64,000 bases of DNA. Source: Thalassospira lucentensis. Lineage in GTDB: Bacteria; Pseudomonadota; Alphaproteobacteria; Rhodospirillales; Thalassospiraceae. The notes under the pieces were generated by a model, which worked only from the letters and a program-made list of their open reading frames with translations, made no database searches and was not told the DNA's origin. Position 1 is the first letter of the stretch. The number at the start of each line of letters is the position of its first letter. A program made the translations under genes and the position numbers. The stretch is taken from positions 434,001 through 498,000 of the forward strand of contig NZ_JAATOV010000003.1 in the NCBI RefSeq assembly GCF_011806425.1. Direction: 5' to 3'. Below, one piece after another: positions 43,838-53,177 of the stretch.

Positions 43838-44611
43838 TCAATCATGAACGCGGGTAAAGACCCACTCGGTATCGGTGGAAAGATCATCCTGATAGCGATA
43901 GCCATCGGTATCGAACTTTTTAAGGTCTTGTGGGTTTTCAAGACGGTTATCAATCATGTAGCGCGCCATCATGCCGCGCGCACGCTTGGCCGAGAAACCA
44001 ATCACCTTGGCCACCCCTGCTTTGACTTCTTTAAAGACCGGGGTGATGATCGGACCATCAAGGACGTCTTTTTTGACCGATTTGAAATATTCGTTCGACG
44101 CCAGATTGATCAGGCTGCGGTCTTTGTGGCCCTTGGTCAGGGTATTGATCTGTTGGGCGATTTTATCGCCCCAGAACGCATACAGATCCTTGCCGCGATC
44201 ATTTGACAGGCGCGTGCCCATTTCAAGACGATACGGCTGCATCAAATCGCGCGGGCCCAGCAGGCCATACAGGCCCGACAGCATGCGAAAATGATCTTCG
44301 GCCCATTCGATGTCTTTGGGTTTCATGGTGTCGGCATCAAGCCCAACATAGGTATCACCGCGAAACGCAAACATTGCCGGTTTGGCGTTTGTGCGATCGA
44401 ACGGCACAGAAAAATGCTGGAAACGCTGATAATTCAGATCTGCCAGATTTTCACTGATTCCCATCAGCTTCATGAGGTCGCTGCGGCTTTTTTTGCGCGC
44501 AACTTCAATCAGCTCCTGCGTGTCATCAAGAAACACAGGTTGGGAAACCGCCATTTCTGGTGCGTCTGTTTCGAAATCCAGTTTCTTTGCCGGGGACACA
44601 ACAGCAAGCAT
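43838..44611 (-). CDS. yaaA: peroxide stress protein YaaA
   Basis: YaaA (DUF328) limits free iron during peroxide stress and binds DNA. The protein begins MLAVVSPAKKLDFE and has FQHFSVPFDRTNAKPAMFAFRGDTYVGLDA, LYGLLGPRDLMQPYRLEMGTRL and NLASNEYFKSV, all family signatures. It is 257 residues, as usual. It is divergent from the parvulin gene across a 193-bp region with an inverted repeat. Confidence 0.94.
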   Translation of the reverse strand: MLAVVSPAKKLDFETDAPEMAVSQPVFLDDTQELIEVARKKSRSDLMKLMGISENLADLNYQRFQHFSVPFDRTNAKPAMFAFRGDTYVGLDADTMKPKDIEWAEDHFRMLSGLYGLLGPRDLMQPYRLEMGTRLSNDRGKDLYAFWGDKIAQQINTLTKGHKDRSLINLASNEYFKSVKKDVLDGPIITPVFKEVKAGVAKVIGFSAKRARGMMARYMIDNRLENPQDLKKFDTDGYRYQDDLSTDTEWVFTRVHD

Positions 44612-44690
44612 ATATCTGCCTCTTCTCTTTCATCTCGGTTCAATTTGTCGTAACAAGCCACAAGGCATGGGCAATGTCTAGGGTTCAAGC

Positions 44691-44720
44691 CCATGTACAG
44701 GCCTATACACATGTACATGG
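44691..44720. promoter_or_regulatory. inverted repeat in the yaaA/parvulin divergent promoter region
   Basis: CCATGTACA (44691-44699) and TGTACATGG (44712-44720) are perfect 9-bp inverted arms with centres 21 bp apart, two helical turns. It looks like an operator but the regulator is unknown. Confidence 0.5.
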
Positions 44721-44804
44721 TTTTGGACCCTTGGCTTTATCCATAGTTTCTAATCTTGCAGAAAAACCGCCAAAAGCAAGCCATTGGCGGAGAAAGGACC
44801 CATT

Positions 44805-45125
44805 ATGAGTGAACAAGTTCGCGCGTCGCATATTCTTCTGATGTATGCCGGTTCGGCACGGTCGACCGCCACCCGTACCAAAGAAGAAGCACAGACCGAA
44901 ATCAACAGCCTTAAAGACCAGGTTGCCAAAGGTGCTGATTTCGCTGAGCTGGCCAAAGCCAATTCCGATTGCCCGTCTGGTCAACAGGGTGGCGATCTTG
45001 GCTTCTTTGGCCGTGGTATGATGGTTCCGGAATTTGATGCCGCTGCTTTCAGCATGGAAGTTGGCGAGACGTCTGACGTTGTGGAAACCGATTTCGGTTA
45101 TCACATTCTGCAGCGCACCGCCTAA
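44805..45125 (+). CDS. parvulin-type peptidyl-prolyl cis-trans isomerase
   Basis: This is a free-standing parvulin domain of 106 residues without signal peptide, so probably cytosolic like PpiC. The segments RASHILL, GADFAELAKANSDCPSGQQGGDLGFFGRGMMVPEFDAAAFSM and TDFGYHILQ are the full family core. The start at 44805 has AAAGGA upstream; the frame extends 7 codons further without a better site. Confidence 0.94.
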   Translation: MSEQVRASHILLMYAGSARSTATRTKEEAQTEINSLKDQVAKGADFAELAKANSDCPSGQQGGDLGFFGRGMMVPEFDAAAFSMEVGETSDVVETDFGYHILQRTA

Positions 45126-45153
45126 GGCGACGCGTTCAGACGCAAAAGACGAT

Positions 45154-45188
45154 AAAAGGCTGGCGCAATGGTGCCAGCCTTTTTTTAT
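45154..45188 (+). terminator. intrinsic terminator after the parvulin gene
   Basis: AAAAGGCTGGC/GCCAGCCTTTTTTT with an 8-base loop. Confidence 0.93.
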
Positions 45189-45226
45189 TGGGTCGCAATG
45201 CATCTCAGCGGCTTTAAAAACCGGTT

Positions 45227-45577
45227 TTAGAAATCGACGATTGGCGCATCGAGTTCATATTGGCTTTTGTGATCTTCGATTTCGAGCACCCAGATATCGC
45301 GGTCAAAGGCGACCTGTTTTCGCCAATATTCATCGCAGTTAAATTCGGTTTCGCGGCCACCATCCGGGCCGCCAGCGACCTGCATCCAGCCGGTATCGCC
45401 ATCAAGGGTCGTGACCCTCGAATAGACAAAACACCCATCGGCAAAACGGTTGAGCTTAACCAGCACCGCGCCTGCGTCTTCGTTGCCCATATGGGCGATC
45501 ATGGCGATGATCGAGGCCGACTGGCAAATCGCAATTTGCCCGCGCACCCAAAGCCCGGCCTTTAAACGCGGTTGCAT
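45227..45577 (-). CDS. DUF1491 family protein
   Basis: A 116-residue cytosolic protein of the DUF1491 family, found mainly in alphaproteobacteria. Diagnostic segments are MQPRLKAGLWVRGQI, DAGAVLVKLNRFADGCFVYSR, TGWMQVAGG and DIWVLEIEDHKSQYELDAPI. The function is unknown. It lies 3 bp after the M23 gene. Confidence 0.88.
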   Translation of the reverse strand: MQPRLKAGLWVRGQIAICQSASIIAMIAHMGNEDAGAVLVKLNRFADGCFVYSRVTTLDGDTGWMQVAGGPDGGRETEFNCDEYWRKQVAFDRDIWVLEIEDHKSQYELDAPIVDF

Positions 45578-45580
45578 GGC

Positions 45581-46393
45581 TTAGGCCCCTTCCCGGCTGG
45601 CTTCGACATTTTCGGGCATCTGCAAGATCAGGTTGGGGTTGGGGCAAATGCTGCTCCAGATGTCCCACTGGGATGGTTTGGCCGCGCCAAAGAAATCGCC
45701 TTCGCGGCCCAGCATGTCAAAAATGATCTGAAAATGCAGATGCGGGATCCAGTCGCCATTGATCGGAAAATCGCCAAACCGGCAGACAAGATCGCCTTTG
45801 TTAAAGGCCTTGCCCGGATGCAGGCCATCAAGCGATTCTTTGCTAAGGTGGCCATATAGCGTGAAGAACGTGATGCCCGGTTCGGGCGAATGTTGCAATA
45901 TGATGGTCGGGCCGTAATCCAGATGCAGGTTGTTGTCCGCAAAGCTGTGCACGATGCCATCAAGTGGGGCAAAAACCGGGGTGCCCGCCGGCGCAAACAG
46001 ATCAATGCCCAGATGCTGGCTGCGGGCTTCGCCGTCATTTTTAAACTGTTCGGATTGATAGCAGACCCGATCTTCGCGGTAGCGCCCGATGCCGACCGGC
46101 GCGTTGGCGTTTGCAAGCTGCTGCCACATGATGTCGGTTTGGTGGGCTGGGTCGCTTTTATCGCCGATGACGACATCGCCATCCTTTGAAAAATCATAGA
46201 CGATTTTTGCGCAGGTTTTCAAATCACATTCCATCACCGCGCCAAAATCATCGGCATGATCGACCAACCATTTCCGCAAGTTCACAGCGTCTGCCATCGG
46301 TTCTTGGCCGCGTGCGTGACGATCCAGATAGGATTGAAAGCGGTTGGTCGCATCAAGAAGGTTTTGGTCAGATGGCATGTGGTTTGGTGTCAT
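45581..46393 (-). CDS. M23-type metallopeptidase domain protein
   Basis: An M23/LytM-like domain occupies the C-terminal 150 residues: HLGIDLFAPAGTPVFAPLDGIV gives the His and Asp zinc ligands, and PHLHFQII gives the HxH motif. The N-terminal 110 residues are unfamiliar, and no signal peptide is seen. The absence of an export signal means a role other than periplasmic peptidoglycan cleavage is possible. The longest frame begins at 46477, but an intrinsic terminator at 46425-46456 lies inside that extension, so I start at 46393; 46378 is also possible. Confidence 0.78.
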   Translation of the reverse strand: MTPNHMPSDQNLLDATNRFQSYLDRHARGQEPMADAVNLRKWLVDHADDFGAVMECDLKTCAKIVYDFSKDGDVVIGDKSDPAHQTDIMWQQLANANAPVGIGRYREDRVCYQSEQFKNDGEARSQHLGIDLFAPAGTPVFAPLDGIVHSFADNNLHLDYGPTIILQHSPEPGITFFTLYGHLSKESLDGLHPGKAFNKGDLVCRFGDFPINGDWIPHLHFQIIFDMLGREGDFFGAAKPSQWDIWSSICPNPNLILQMPENVEASREGA

Positions 46394-46424
46394 TTGCGCG
46401 GGCAAAATCTTGGCTCCGAAACAG

Positions 46425-46456
46425 AAAAAGGCAGAGGTTTGATCCCCTGCCTTTTT
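46425..46456 (-). terminator. intrinsic terminator after the acidic protein gene
   Basis: AAAAAGGCAG/CTGCCTTTTT (10 bp) with T-runs on both strands. Confidence 0.85.
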
Positions 46457-46501
46457 GCGTACATATATTTCGGCCAAACGGCAAGCGTTGGCTTGGCGCT
46501 G

Positions 46502-46987
46502 TTACCAGTTGGTGACTTCGTATTCGCACGACACGTCATCATCGTCGGTGTCGGTCAGGGCGACCGTCAGACGGCGCATCTGCGGATTGAAGCGTTTGAT
46601 GAAGTTCAGCAACAACAGAGCTTCTTCGGAAAGCTCGCCGGCGTCTTCGTCATCGGCATCAAGTTCGCACAGCTCAACCAGCTCCAGGAACAGGGCACCC
46701 AGTGCGCGTTTGACATCTTCGCCGCCCTTAAGGCCGCCGGTAAGCTCGCCAAGCGGCGACAGGTCAAGCTCAAGCTTGCGCAGATCGCGGCTCATTTGGT
46801 CGATGGCGTCTTCGTCCAGCACCATCTCAGCAGCGATCATGTGGGTGCCGACTTCGTTGATGTTCATAAAGCCGACAAACTCGAACAGATCGTCCTTGGT
46901 GCGGCCCTCTGTCAGCAGTTTTTCGGTATGAGATTCGAAATCATCGAAATCAATGTCTTCGCCAAGATCGTTCTCGAGTTCGCTCAT
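46502..46987 (-). CDS. acidic soluble protein of unknown function
   Basis: I do not recognise this 161-residue protein. It starts MSELENDLGEDIDFDDFESH behind a good GGAGAG site, is strongly acidic, and has helical segments (SEEALLLLNFIKRFN) but no membrane helix. A longer frame from 47065 lacks a ribosome site. It is a single-gene unit with a clear terminator. Confidence 0.75.
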   Translation of the reverse strand: MSELENDLGEDIDFDDFESHTEKLLTEGRTKDDLFEFVGFMNINEVGTHMIAAEMVLDEDAIDQMSRDLRKLELDLSPLGELTGGLKGGEDVKRALGALFLELVELCELDADDEDAGELSEEALLLLNFIKRFNPQMRRLTVALTDTDDDDVSCEYEVTNW

Positions 46988-47100
46988 GTCACTCTCCAAT
47001 GAAAATTTGCGCTGCTGATACTCTGGATTGCGGGAAAACTCAACCCGAACTGGCGATATAGCCATCAGCTATGCAGATTGCACATTCCGTTGGCCCCGAT

Positions 47101-47150
47101 TTGGGTCGGTTTGGTTCTGTTTGGTTCTGTTTGGTTCTGTTTGGGGCGGT
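47101..47150. repeat. 10-bp tandem repeats in an intergenic region
   Basis: Three exact copies of TTGGTTCTGT (47111-47140) are flanked by variants TTGGGTCGGT and TTGGGGCGGT. The 334-bp gap 46988-47321 holds nothing else I can support; the repeat sits 172 bp before the next gene. Confidence 0.9.
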
Positions 47151-47321
47151 TTGTTTGGCTGTGCCGATTACAATGCCCACATTAAGATGCCACACAATGC
47201 GCGGCAAAGAAGATTGCTAAGATCAATAAGAAGTCAGTAGGATGCAGCCCAACGCGCCCCTTAAAGACACGTAACGTAACGTCACGATACATCATTGCAC
47301 GGACCACAGACGGACCAAACT

Positions 47322-47999
47322 ATGCCCGAATTTATCATTCTTGATGTTGTTGCACTTTGTTGGGCGTTTGCCTGGTGGATTGGATATACGCTTTTTGCTG
47401 ATGCAGGCCCGCGCAAGCGCAATTCGATTTCGGCCCATATGGCGCGCAATCGCCATCGCTGGATGGAGCAGATGCTTAAACGCAATATGCGCATGGTCGA
47501 TACATCGATTGCGGGCAACCTGATTAACGGTATCAGCTTTTTCTCGTCGACGACCATTCTGGTGTTGATCGGTTTGATGGCGTTGCTGGGCTATACCGAC
47601 AAGGCCATCGAAACCATGTCCGCCCTGCCCTATGCCGAGGTTACAAGCCCGGCGGTGTGGGAATGCAAGGTCGTGTTGCTGATTGTGATTTTCATCTATG
47701 CGTTCTTTAAGTTCACCTGGGCGTTTCGCCTGTCGAACTATTTGTCGATCCTGATTGGTGCCGCCCCGGATGAAAGTGACCCGGATGCGGCGCGTGCGGC
47801 AGCCCGGGCATCGCGCATGAGCATGATGTCGGCCCATCACTTTAACCGCGGTATTCGCGCCTATTTCTTTGCGCTGTCGGCCTTGGCATGGTTTTACCAT
47901 CCGGTGGCCTTTATCGTCTGTGCGACTTGGGTGACGCTGGTGCTGTATAATCGCGAATTTCGATCCCATGCGCTAGATATCCTGACCGGGCATCACTGA
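47322..47999 (+). CDS. DUF599 family membrane protein
   Basis: A 225-residue membrane protein with about four helices: residues 1-22, 68-95, 117-142 and 185-215. The segments NRHRWMEQMLKRNMRMVDTSIAGNLINGISFFSSTTILVLIG and FKFTWAFRLSNYLSILIGAAP are typical of DUF599, whose role is unknown. A TTG nine codons upstream could also start the frame. Confidence 0.88.
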   Translation: MPEFIILDVVALCWAFAWWIGYTLFADAGPRKRNSISAHMARNRHRWMEQMLKRNMRMVDTSIAGNLINGISFFSSTTILVLIGLMALLGYTDKAIETMSALPYAEVTSPAVWECKVVLLIVIFIYAFFKFTWAFRLSNYLSILIGAAPDESDPDAARAAARASRMSMMSAHHFNRGIRAYFFALSALAWFYHPVAFIVCATWVTLVLYNREFRSHALDILTGHH

Positions 48000-48021
48000 G
48001 GGCAGCATTCAGACCACAACG

Positions 48022-48057
48022 AAAAAAGGGCCGCACATGCGGCCCTTTGTTGTTTTG
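48022..48057. terminator. terminator after the DUF599 gene
   Basis: AAAGGGCCGCA/TGCGGCCCTTT with a 2-base loop, followed by GTTGTTTT; the opposite strand has six T, so it also serves the MFS gene. Confidence 0.9.
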
Positions 48058-48075
48058 GGTTGTTTTGGGATGATC

Positions 48076-49263
48076 TTAGGCGACCTGACGTCGGCGGCGC
48101 AGGGAATAGACGGATACCACCAGCAAGACCAAACCAACCGGCACCGCCGCACTATAGAGCAGCGTGATCCAGCCGGACGCGGCATAGATGCTGCCGGCAC
48201 TAAGCGACCCGACCGCAACGGTGCCAAAGACCACGAACTCATTGACGGCCTGCACGCGCGCCTGTTCCGACGGGCGGTAATTTTCGGTCAGGAAGGTGGT
48301 CGCGCCGACAAACATGAAGTTCCACGCCACACCGAGGATCATCAACGCCACCCAGAAATTGCCCAACAGATCCTGCCCGGCCAAGCCAACCGCCAAGCAG
48401 ATGAAATTCAGGACCGCACCGACTTGGATAATCCTAAGCGCGCCAAACCGTTTGATCAGATTGCCGGTAAAGAAGCCCGGCGCATACATGCCGACCACAT
48501 GCCACTGAATGATAAAGGCGGCATCGCCAAAGGCGTAATTACAATCAAGGATCGCAAGCGGGGTTGCAGTCATAACAAAACTCATCACCGCATAGCCAAG
48601 GGCGCCGGCAAAGATGGCAATGATGATGGCCGGCTGCCCCAACACTGTTTTAAGGGCACGCGCCGGTTCGACATGCTCGACCCCGCGCGCATCAGGCAGA
48701 CGCAGCTGACCAATGGCGATCACCAACAAAACCTGAAGCCCGATCAAGGCAACAAAGGTGCCCAAGAACGGCACGGTTTCAAACCAGTTGCGCGCAAAGC
48801 TTGCCAAATTCGGCCCGATAAAGGCCGATAACAAGCCGCCCAGCATGGTGTAAGAAATCGCACGGGCGCGAAATTCAGGCGGGGCTGCCTCGGCCGCGGC
48901 AAAGCGGTACTGCATGGCAATGGCGTTACCCGCCCCGATGCAGGCACAGGCGGCACAGAGAAGCCAAAAATTACCGTAATAGACCGACCCCATGCCCGAA
49001 ACAGCGCCCATCATCGCAATGGCCGATCCCATCCAGAACCCGAACCGACGGCCAAACTTGGCCATCACAACCGCCGAGGGGGCGGTCATTGCCATCATGG
49101 CAATCATCATGCAGGCCACAGGCAAGGTCGAAAGCGACTTGTCGCTGGCAAGTGAAAAGCCAATGACGGCAGCGACGGTGAAAATCAGCGACATGGCGCT
49201 GGCCGACAGGGCCACGCATAAGCTTAGGACAATGATGTTCCGGCGAACTTCCGGGCTGGACAT
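48076..49263 (-). CDS. MFS transporter, substrate unknown
   Basis: A 395-residue 12-helix major facilitator. The loop 2-3 motif appears as VVMAKFGRRFGFWMG. The N- and C-terminal halves are both recognisable, including LTENYRPSEQARVQAVNEF between helices 10 and 11. Nothing nearby indicates the substrate. It is divergent from thrS. Confidence 0.88.
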   Translation of the reverse strand: MSSPEVRRNIIVLSLCVALSASAMSLIFTVAAVIGFSLASDKSLSTLPVACMMIAMMAMTAPSAVVMAKFGRRFGFWMGSAIAMMGAVSGMGSVYYGNFWLLCAACACIGAGNAIAMQYRFAAAEAAPPEFRARAISYTMLGGLLSAFIGPNLASFARNWFETVPFLGTFVALIGLQVLLVIAIGQLRLPDARGVEHVEPARALKTVLGQPAIIIAIFAGALGYAVMSFVMTATPLAILDCNYAFGDAAFIIQWHVVGMYAPGFFTGNLIKRFGALRIIQVGAVLNFICLAVGLAGQDLLGNFWVALMILGVAWNFMFVGATTFLTENYRPSEQARVQAVNEFVVFGTVAVGSLSAGSIYAASGWITLLYSAAVPVGLVLLVVSVYSLRRRRQVA

Positions 49264-49399
49264 GTGGGGCTCCCTTTTGGCGGTGGTGACGCGCCGTTAT
49301 TTTATCGGTTTAAACCCCGCATCTGCTTTGCCAATAAGGACATCGCCCGCAACGGGTTAGCGCATGGATCGCAAGTTGCATTAAATCTTGTCTTGGATA

Positions 49400-49427
49400 T
49401 TGCGATGTGCGTTTCACCTGTTATATT
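49400..49427 (+). promoter_or_regulatory. candidate thrS promoter
   Basis: TTGCGA (49400-49405), a 16-base spacer and TATATT (49422-49427). It would produce a leader of about 240 bases before thrS. Confidence 0.45.
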
Positions 49428-49454
49428 GGCGGATCACGAAACGGGAAAGCATCA

Positions 49455-49568
49455 ATGCACGGCCAAGCCGACAAAAAGTTGATCTTTAAAGCAACCCCTG
49501 TGCGCCATGATGGTGTTACAGCGCTTTTTGCTGCCCCGAATATCGCTTTTTTCAAAGAGCGAACTTGA
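49455..49568 (+). CDS. possible 37-codon leader ORF upstream of thrS
   Basis: A short frame starting MHGQADKKLIFKATPVRHDG lies just after the candidate promoter and ends 108 bases before thrS. It has only three Thr codons, not clustered, so classical attenuation by threonine is not evident. Coding is uncertain. Confidence 0.25.
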   Translation: MHGQADKKLIFKATPVRHDGVTALFAAPNIAFFKERT

Positions 49569-49598
49569 CCTCATCCTGAAATTCCTTTTCTTGTGCAT

Positions 49599-49653
49599 TG
49601 TGCCCGCATAAACATGCGGGTTCGAGAATGTGCAATTCACTTATGTGCCCGCA
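49599..49653 (+). promoter_or_regulatory. alternative hairpins in the thrS leader
   Basis: CCCGCAT (49603-49609) pairs with ATGCGGG (49614-49620) around a 4-base loop. The same TGTGCCCGCA block recurs at 49644-49653, so ATGCGGG could instead pair with the second copy, close to the ribosome site. Confidence 0.5.
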
Positions 49654-49676
49654 GTTAAAACAGAGTTGAGCCAACC

Positions 49677-51614
49677 ATGATTGCCCTGACCCTTCCCGAT
49701 GGCGCCGTACGCGAATTCGACGGTCCCGTATCGGGTTTCGATGTCGCAAAAAGCATCAGTTCTTCACTGGCGAAAAAATCATTCGCCATCATCGTCAACG
49801 GCGAAGTGCGCGACCTTGCGCGTGAGATCGACACCGATGCGACTATCGAAATCGTGACCAAGGGGCATCAAGAGGTTCTGCCCCTGATCCGTCACGATTG
49901 CGCGCATGTGATGGCCGAAGCCGTTCAGGAACTTTATCCCGATACGCAGGTCACGATTGGCCCGTCCATCGAAAACGGCTTTTATTACGATTTCGCCCGC
50001 GAAACCCCGTTCACGCCCGACGATCTGGTGAAGATCGAAAAGCAGATGCACAAGATTATCGAGCGCAATGAACCGATTGTGCGCGAAGTCTGGGACCGCG
50101 ATGAAGCGATCAAATTCTTCCTTGAAAAAGGCGAGAAATATAAAGCCGAGATCATCCGCGATCTGCCGGAAACGGAAACCATTACCTGTTATCGCCAAGG
50201 CGATTTCATTGACCTTTGCCGTGGCCCGCATGCGCCGTCGACGGGTAAAATCGGAAAGGCCTTCAAACTGATGAAGGTTGCCGGTGCCTATTGGCGTGGC
50301 AATTCCGATAATGAAATGCTGCAGCGTATTTACGGCACGGCGTGGGAAAGCAAAGAAGACCTTGATGCATATCTGCATATGCTCGAAGAAGCCGAGAAAC
50401 GCGATCACCGTCGCCTTGGCCGCGAGATGGACCTGTTCCATATGCAAGAAGAAGCCCAAGGGTCTGTTTTCTGGCATGACAAAGGCCTGAAACTGTATCG
50501 TAAGGTCGAAACCTATATCCGTGAACGCCTTGATGCGGGCGGGTATCAGGAAGTCCGCACACCACAGCTTGTGGACCGTGTGCTTTGGGAAAAATCCGGT
50601 CACTGGGAAAAGTTCCGCGAGAACATGTTCACCACCACCCCGGATGAAGATGATCCCGAAAAGGTTCTGGCGCTTAAGCCGATGAACTGCCCATGCCACG
50701 TTCAGATTTTCCGTCTGGGCAGCAAATCATACCGTGATTTGCCGCTGCGTATGGCAGAATTTGGCTGCTGCCACCGGAATGAACCATCTGGCGGCCTGCA
50801 TGGCATCATGCGCGTGCGCCAGTTCATTCAGGATGACGCCCATATCTTCTGCACCGAAGACCAGATCGTTTCAGAAACCAAGATTTTCTGTGACCTTTTG
50901 AAATCGGTTTATAAGGATTTCGGCTTTACCGACATTCTTGTGAAATTCTCGGACCGTCCTGAAGTCCGCGCGGGTTCAGACGAAATCTGGGACAAGGCGG
51001 AATCTTCGCTTCGTGAAGCGGCAGAAGAAGCGGGTCTTGCGCTTGAAGTTAATCCGGGTGAAGGCGCGTTTTACGGGCCGAAACTTGAATTTGTTCTCCG
51101 CGATGCGATTGGCCGTGACTGGCAGTGTGGCACGCTTCAGACCGACTTTGTTCTGCCCGAACGTCTTGACGCATCCTATATGGGTGAAGACGGCGAGAAA
51201 CATCGCCCGGTCATGTTGCACCGCGCGATTTTGGGATCGCTTGAGCGTTTCATCGGTATCTTGATCGAAAACTATGCCGGTCGTCTGCCGCTGTGGCTGT
51301 CGCCGGTTCATGCGGTGATCTGCACCATTACCAATGAAGCAGATGACTACGCACAGGAAGTCAAAGCCGCCCTTGCGGCCAAGGGGCTGAATGTCGAAGT
51401 CGACACCCGCAATGAAAAGATCAACTACAAGGTCCGTGAGCATAGCCACGCAAAGATCCCGATGATCCTGGCCCTTGGCAAACGCGAAGCCGAGGAAAAG
51501 ACCGCATCGGTTCGCCGCATCGGGTTCAAGCATCAGAAAACGTTTGGCATTGATGAAATTGCCGAAAAAATGGCTGCTGAAATTCGGGATCGCGTGATCG
51601 AAGCAGAATTCTGA
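49677..51614 (+). CDS. thrS: threonyl-tRNA synthetase
   Basis: This 645-residue class II synthetase has an N-terminal TGS domain (residues 1-60), an editing domain with the [10 protein letters not shown] zinc-like motif and CRGPH near residue 182, a catalytic core with [10 protein letters not shown] and [21 protein letters not shown], and a C-terminal anticodon-binding domain ([16 protein letters not shown] onward). No strong ribosome site precedes the ATG, consistent with translational control. It ends in a terminator. Confidence 0.97.
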   Translation: MIALTLPDGAVREFDGPVSGFDVAKSISSSLAKKSFAIIVNGEVRDLAREIDTDATIEIVTKGHQEVLPLIRHDCAHVMAEAVQELYPDTQVTIGPSIENGFYYDFARETPFTPDDLVKIEKQMHKIIERNEPIVREVWDRDEAIKFFLEKGEKYKAEIIRDLPETETITCYRQGDFIDLCRGPHAPSTGKIGKAFKLMKVAGAYWRGNSDNEMLQRIYGTAWESKEDLDAYLHMLEEAEKRDHRRLGREMDLFHMQEEAQGSVFWHDKGLKLYRKVETYIRERLDAGGYQEVRTPQLVDRVLWEKSGHWEKFRENMFTTTPDEDDPEKVLALKPMNCPCHVQIFRLGSKSYRDLPLRMAEFGCCHRNEPSGGLHGIMRVRQFIQDDAHIFCTEDQIVSETKIFCDLLKSVYKDFGFTDILVKFSDRPEVRAGSDEIWDKAESSLREAAEEAGLALEVNPGEGAFYGPKLEFVLRDAIGRDWQCGTLQTDFVLPERLDASYMGEDGEKHRPVMLHRAILGSLERFIGILIENYAGRLPLWLSPVHAVICTITNEADDYAQEVKAALAAKGLNVEVDTRNEKINYKVREHSHAKIPMILALGKREAEEKTASVRRIGFKHQKTFGIDEIAEKMAAEIRDRVIEAEF

Positions 51615-51636
51615 TCTGCCCCAAGATACCAATCAC

Positions 51637-51675
51637 AAAAAGCCCGCAGGAACAATTTCTTGCGGGCTTTTTCTT
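51637..51675. terminator. bidirectional terminator after thrS
   Basis: AAAAAGCCCGCA/TGCGGGCTTTTT with a 15-base loop region; T-runs on both strands. Confidence 0.9.
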
Positions 51676-51713
51676 TATGTTATTTATGAATCTATCAGCC
51701 GCTTTACAGACTG

Positions 51714-52430
51714 TTATTTCGGATCACTGGGCGGCAGATTTTGGGGTTCCCCTGCCCCGGAAAGATCAATTTGGCGCGAACCATCTGGCGTTGCTGCATT
51801 TTGGCCTGCACGCGCCTGATGATAGGCCGTAGCCGGATGGCGGGCATTGCCGAACACGTCGCGGATAAAGCGCCAGATTTTCGGCACCAACCAAATCAAC
51901 AGCAACACAAACACCGCAAACAGCACGAAAAACACCACCGGGTGAAACACGACCGTATAAAGCGCGCCAAAGACAGCGACATCCTCGGTCACGGAGGCAG
52001 CACTGTTTGATACCGGTTCAGGAGAAGTGTTAATCGCGGCCCGGCTTCCGGCCTTGGCGAAATGGCTGCTGGCGGCGATCGTGCCACCGACCAAAAGGGC
52101 GAGGATGGTTTGGAATTCATCCCCCATGCCGGTATCAAGGCCGCTTATGGCACCAGCGGCCAACAGCGCACCGGCCGGAATGCGGATAAAGGTATGGATG
52201 GCGTCCCACACGCTGTCGACCAGCGGGATTTTATCGGCGATAAATTCGATCAGATAGAACAGAACCGCAAAGGTCAAAACCCACCACGATGTCAGGATTT
52301 GCAAATCAGGTGGTAGCGTGATCAGGCCGAAATTATCCATCACCCCCAGCACGACAACCGTACCATAAAGATTGATACCGCTGGCCCACGCACCGCCGAT
52401 TGCCAGTGCAAGTGTTTCGATCAAACCCAA
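51714..52430 (-). CDS. DUF4126 membrane protein
   Basis: A 238-residue membrane protein of the DUF4126 type: SGINLYGTVVVLGVMDNFG near the start and FIADKIPLVDSVWDAIHTFIRIPAGALLAAGA are family segments. About five helices are visible, then a Pro/Ser/Gln-rich tail. The start is a TTG at 52430 with AAAGGG nine bases upstream; no ATG fits. The function is unknown. Confidence 0.85.
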   Translation of the reverse strand: MGLIETLALAIGGAWASGINLYGTVVVLGVMDNFGLITLPPDLQILTSWWVLTFAVLFYLIEFIADKIPLVDSVWDAIHTFIRIPAGALLAAGAISGLDTGMGDEFQTILALLVGGTIAASSHFAKAGSRAAINTSPEPVSNSAASVTEDVAVFGALYTVVFHPVVFFVLFAVFVLLLIWLVPKIWRFIRDVFGNARHPATAYHQARAGQNAATPDGSRQIDLSGAGEPQNLPPSDPK

Positions 52431-52563
52431 CGCACACGCCCTTTAAATGTCACAATTTTCACCAACATGTGATCTCGTAAAACCTACAGCTATGATACAT
52501 CAGAAATACGTCGCGTCCCACCGACGACATTAAAAAATGACGACGAACTGGAAAGGTACGAAG

Positions 52564-53031
52564 ATGCCCTTTAGCGGTAAAACCCCGAAGATTATGATGA
52601 CGGCGGCGATGGTTATGATGTTTGCTGCGCCGATGACGGCGACAAGCGCAATGGCCATGGGCAATAGCAGCTCGTGGAGTTCGGATGATACCGACCTTTC
52701 AGAAGTTTCCGAACTGGTCGATGGTGGCAAATACGACGAAGCAATCACCAAAATTAAGGGCATGTTGAAAGACAATCCCGAGAATGCCGACCTTTTCAAC
52801 TATCTTGCCTATAGCCAGCGTAAAACCGGTGATTTTGACAGTGCAGCACAGAATTACGAACGTGCCCTGATGATTGATCCGGAGCATGTCGGCGCGCTTG
52901 AATATCAGGGGGAATTGTTCCTTCAGACCGGCAAGCCCGATATGGCGCGTGAAAATCTGGCGCGGCTTAAGGAAGTCTGCGGCACGTCTTGCGAAGAATA
53001 TACCGAGCTTGCGTCGAAAATCGACAAGTAA
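52564..53031 (+). CDS. secreted TPR-repeat protein
   Basis: A 155-residue protein with a signal peptide to about residue 32 (Met/Ala-rich, ending SAMA) and about two to three TPR units from residue 45 (FNYLAYSQRKTGDFDSAAQNYERALMIDPEHVGALEYQGELFLQTGKPDMARENL). TPRs act as protein-binding scaffolds, here in the periplasm. Two cysteines near the end (CGTSC) could form a disulfide. An AAGG site precedes the ATG at 52564. Confidence 0.85.
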   Translation: MPFSGKTPKIMMTAAMVMMFAAPMTATSAMAMGNSSSWSSDDTDLSEVSELVDGGKYDEAITKIKGMLKDNPENADLFNYLAYSQRKTGDFDSAAQNYERALMIDPEHVGALEYQGELFLQTGKPDMARENLARLKEVCGTSCEEYTELASKIDK

Positions 53032-53177
53032 GCCGCGATGAGGCATCCGACATCCAAGCCGCTGCAAGCATCTTAGGACCGTAACGGTAATGAGATTTAT
53101 TCGTTAGGATAGCTTATCATCTTCTTCCATAAGTGCCATTTATGGGTGACTTACGGGAAAGGGAGTACGGTTAAGCG

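Noticed and set aside
49779..50699. A 306-codon leftward frame inside thrS
   Set aside because: It is the antisense shadow of the thrS N-terminal and editing domains; thrS is certain.
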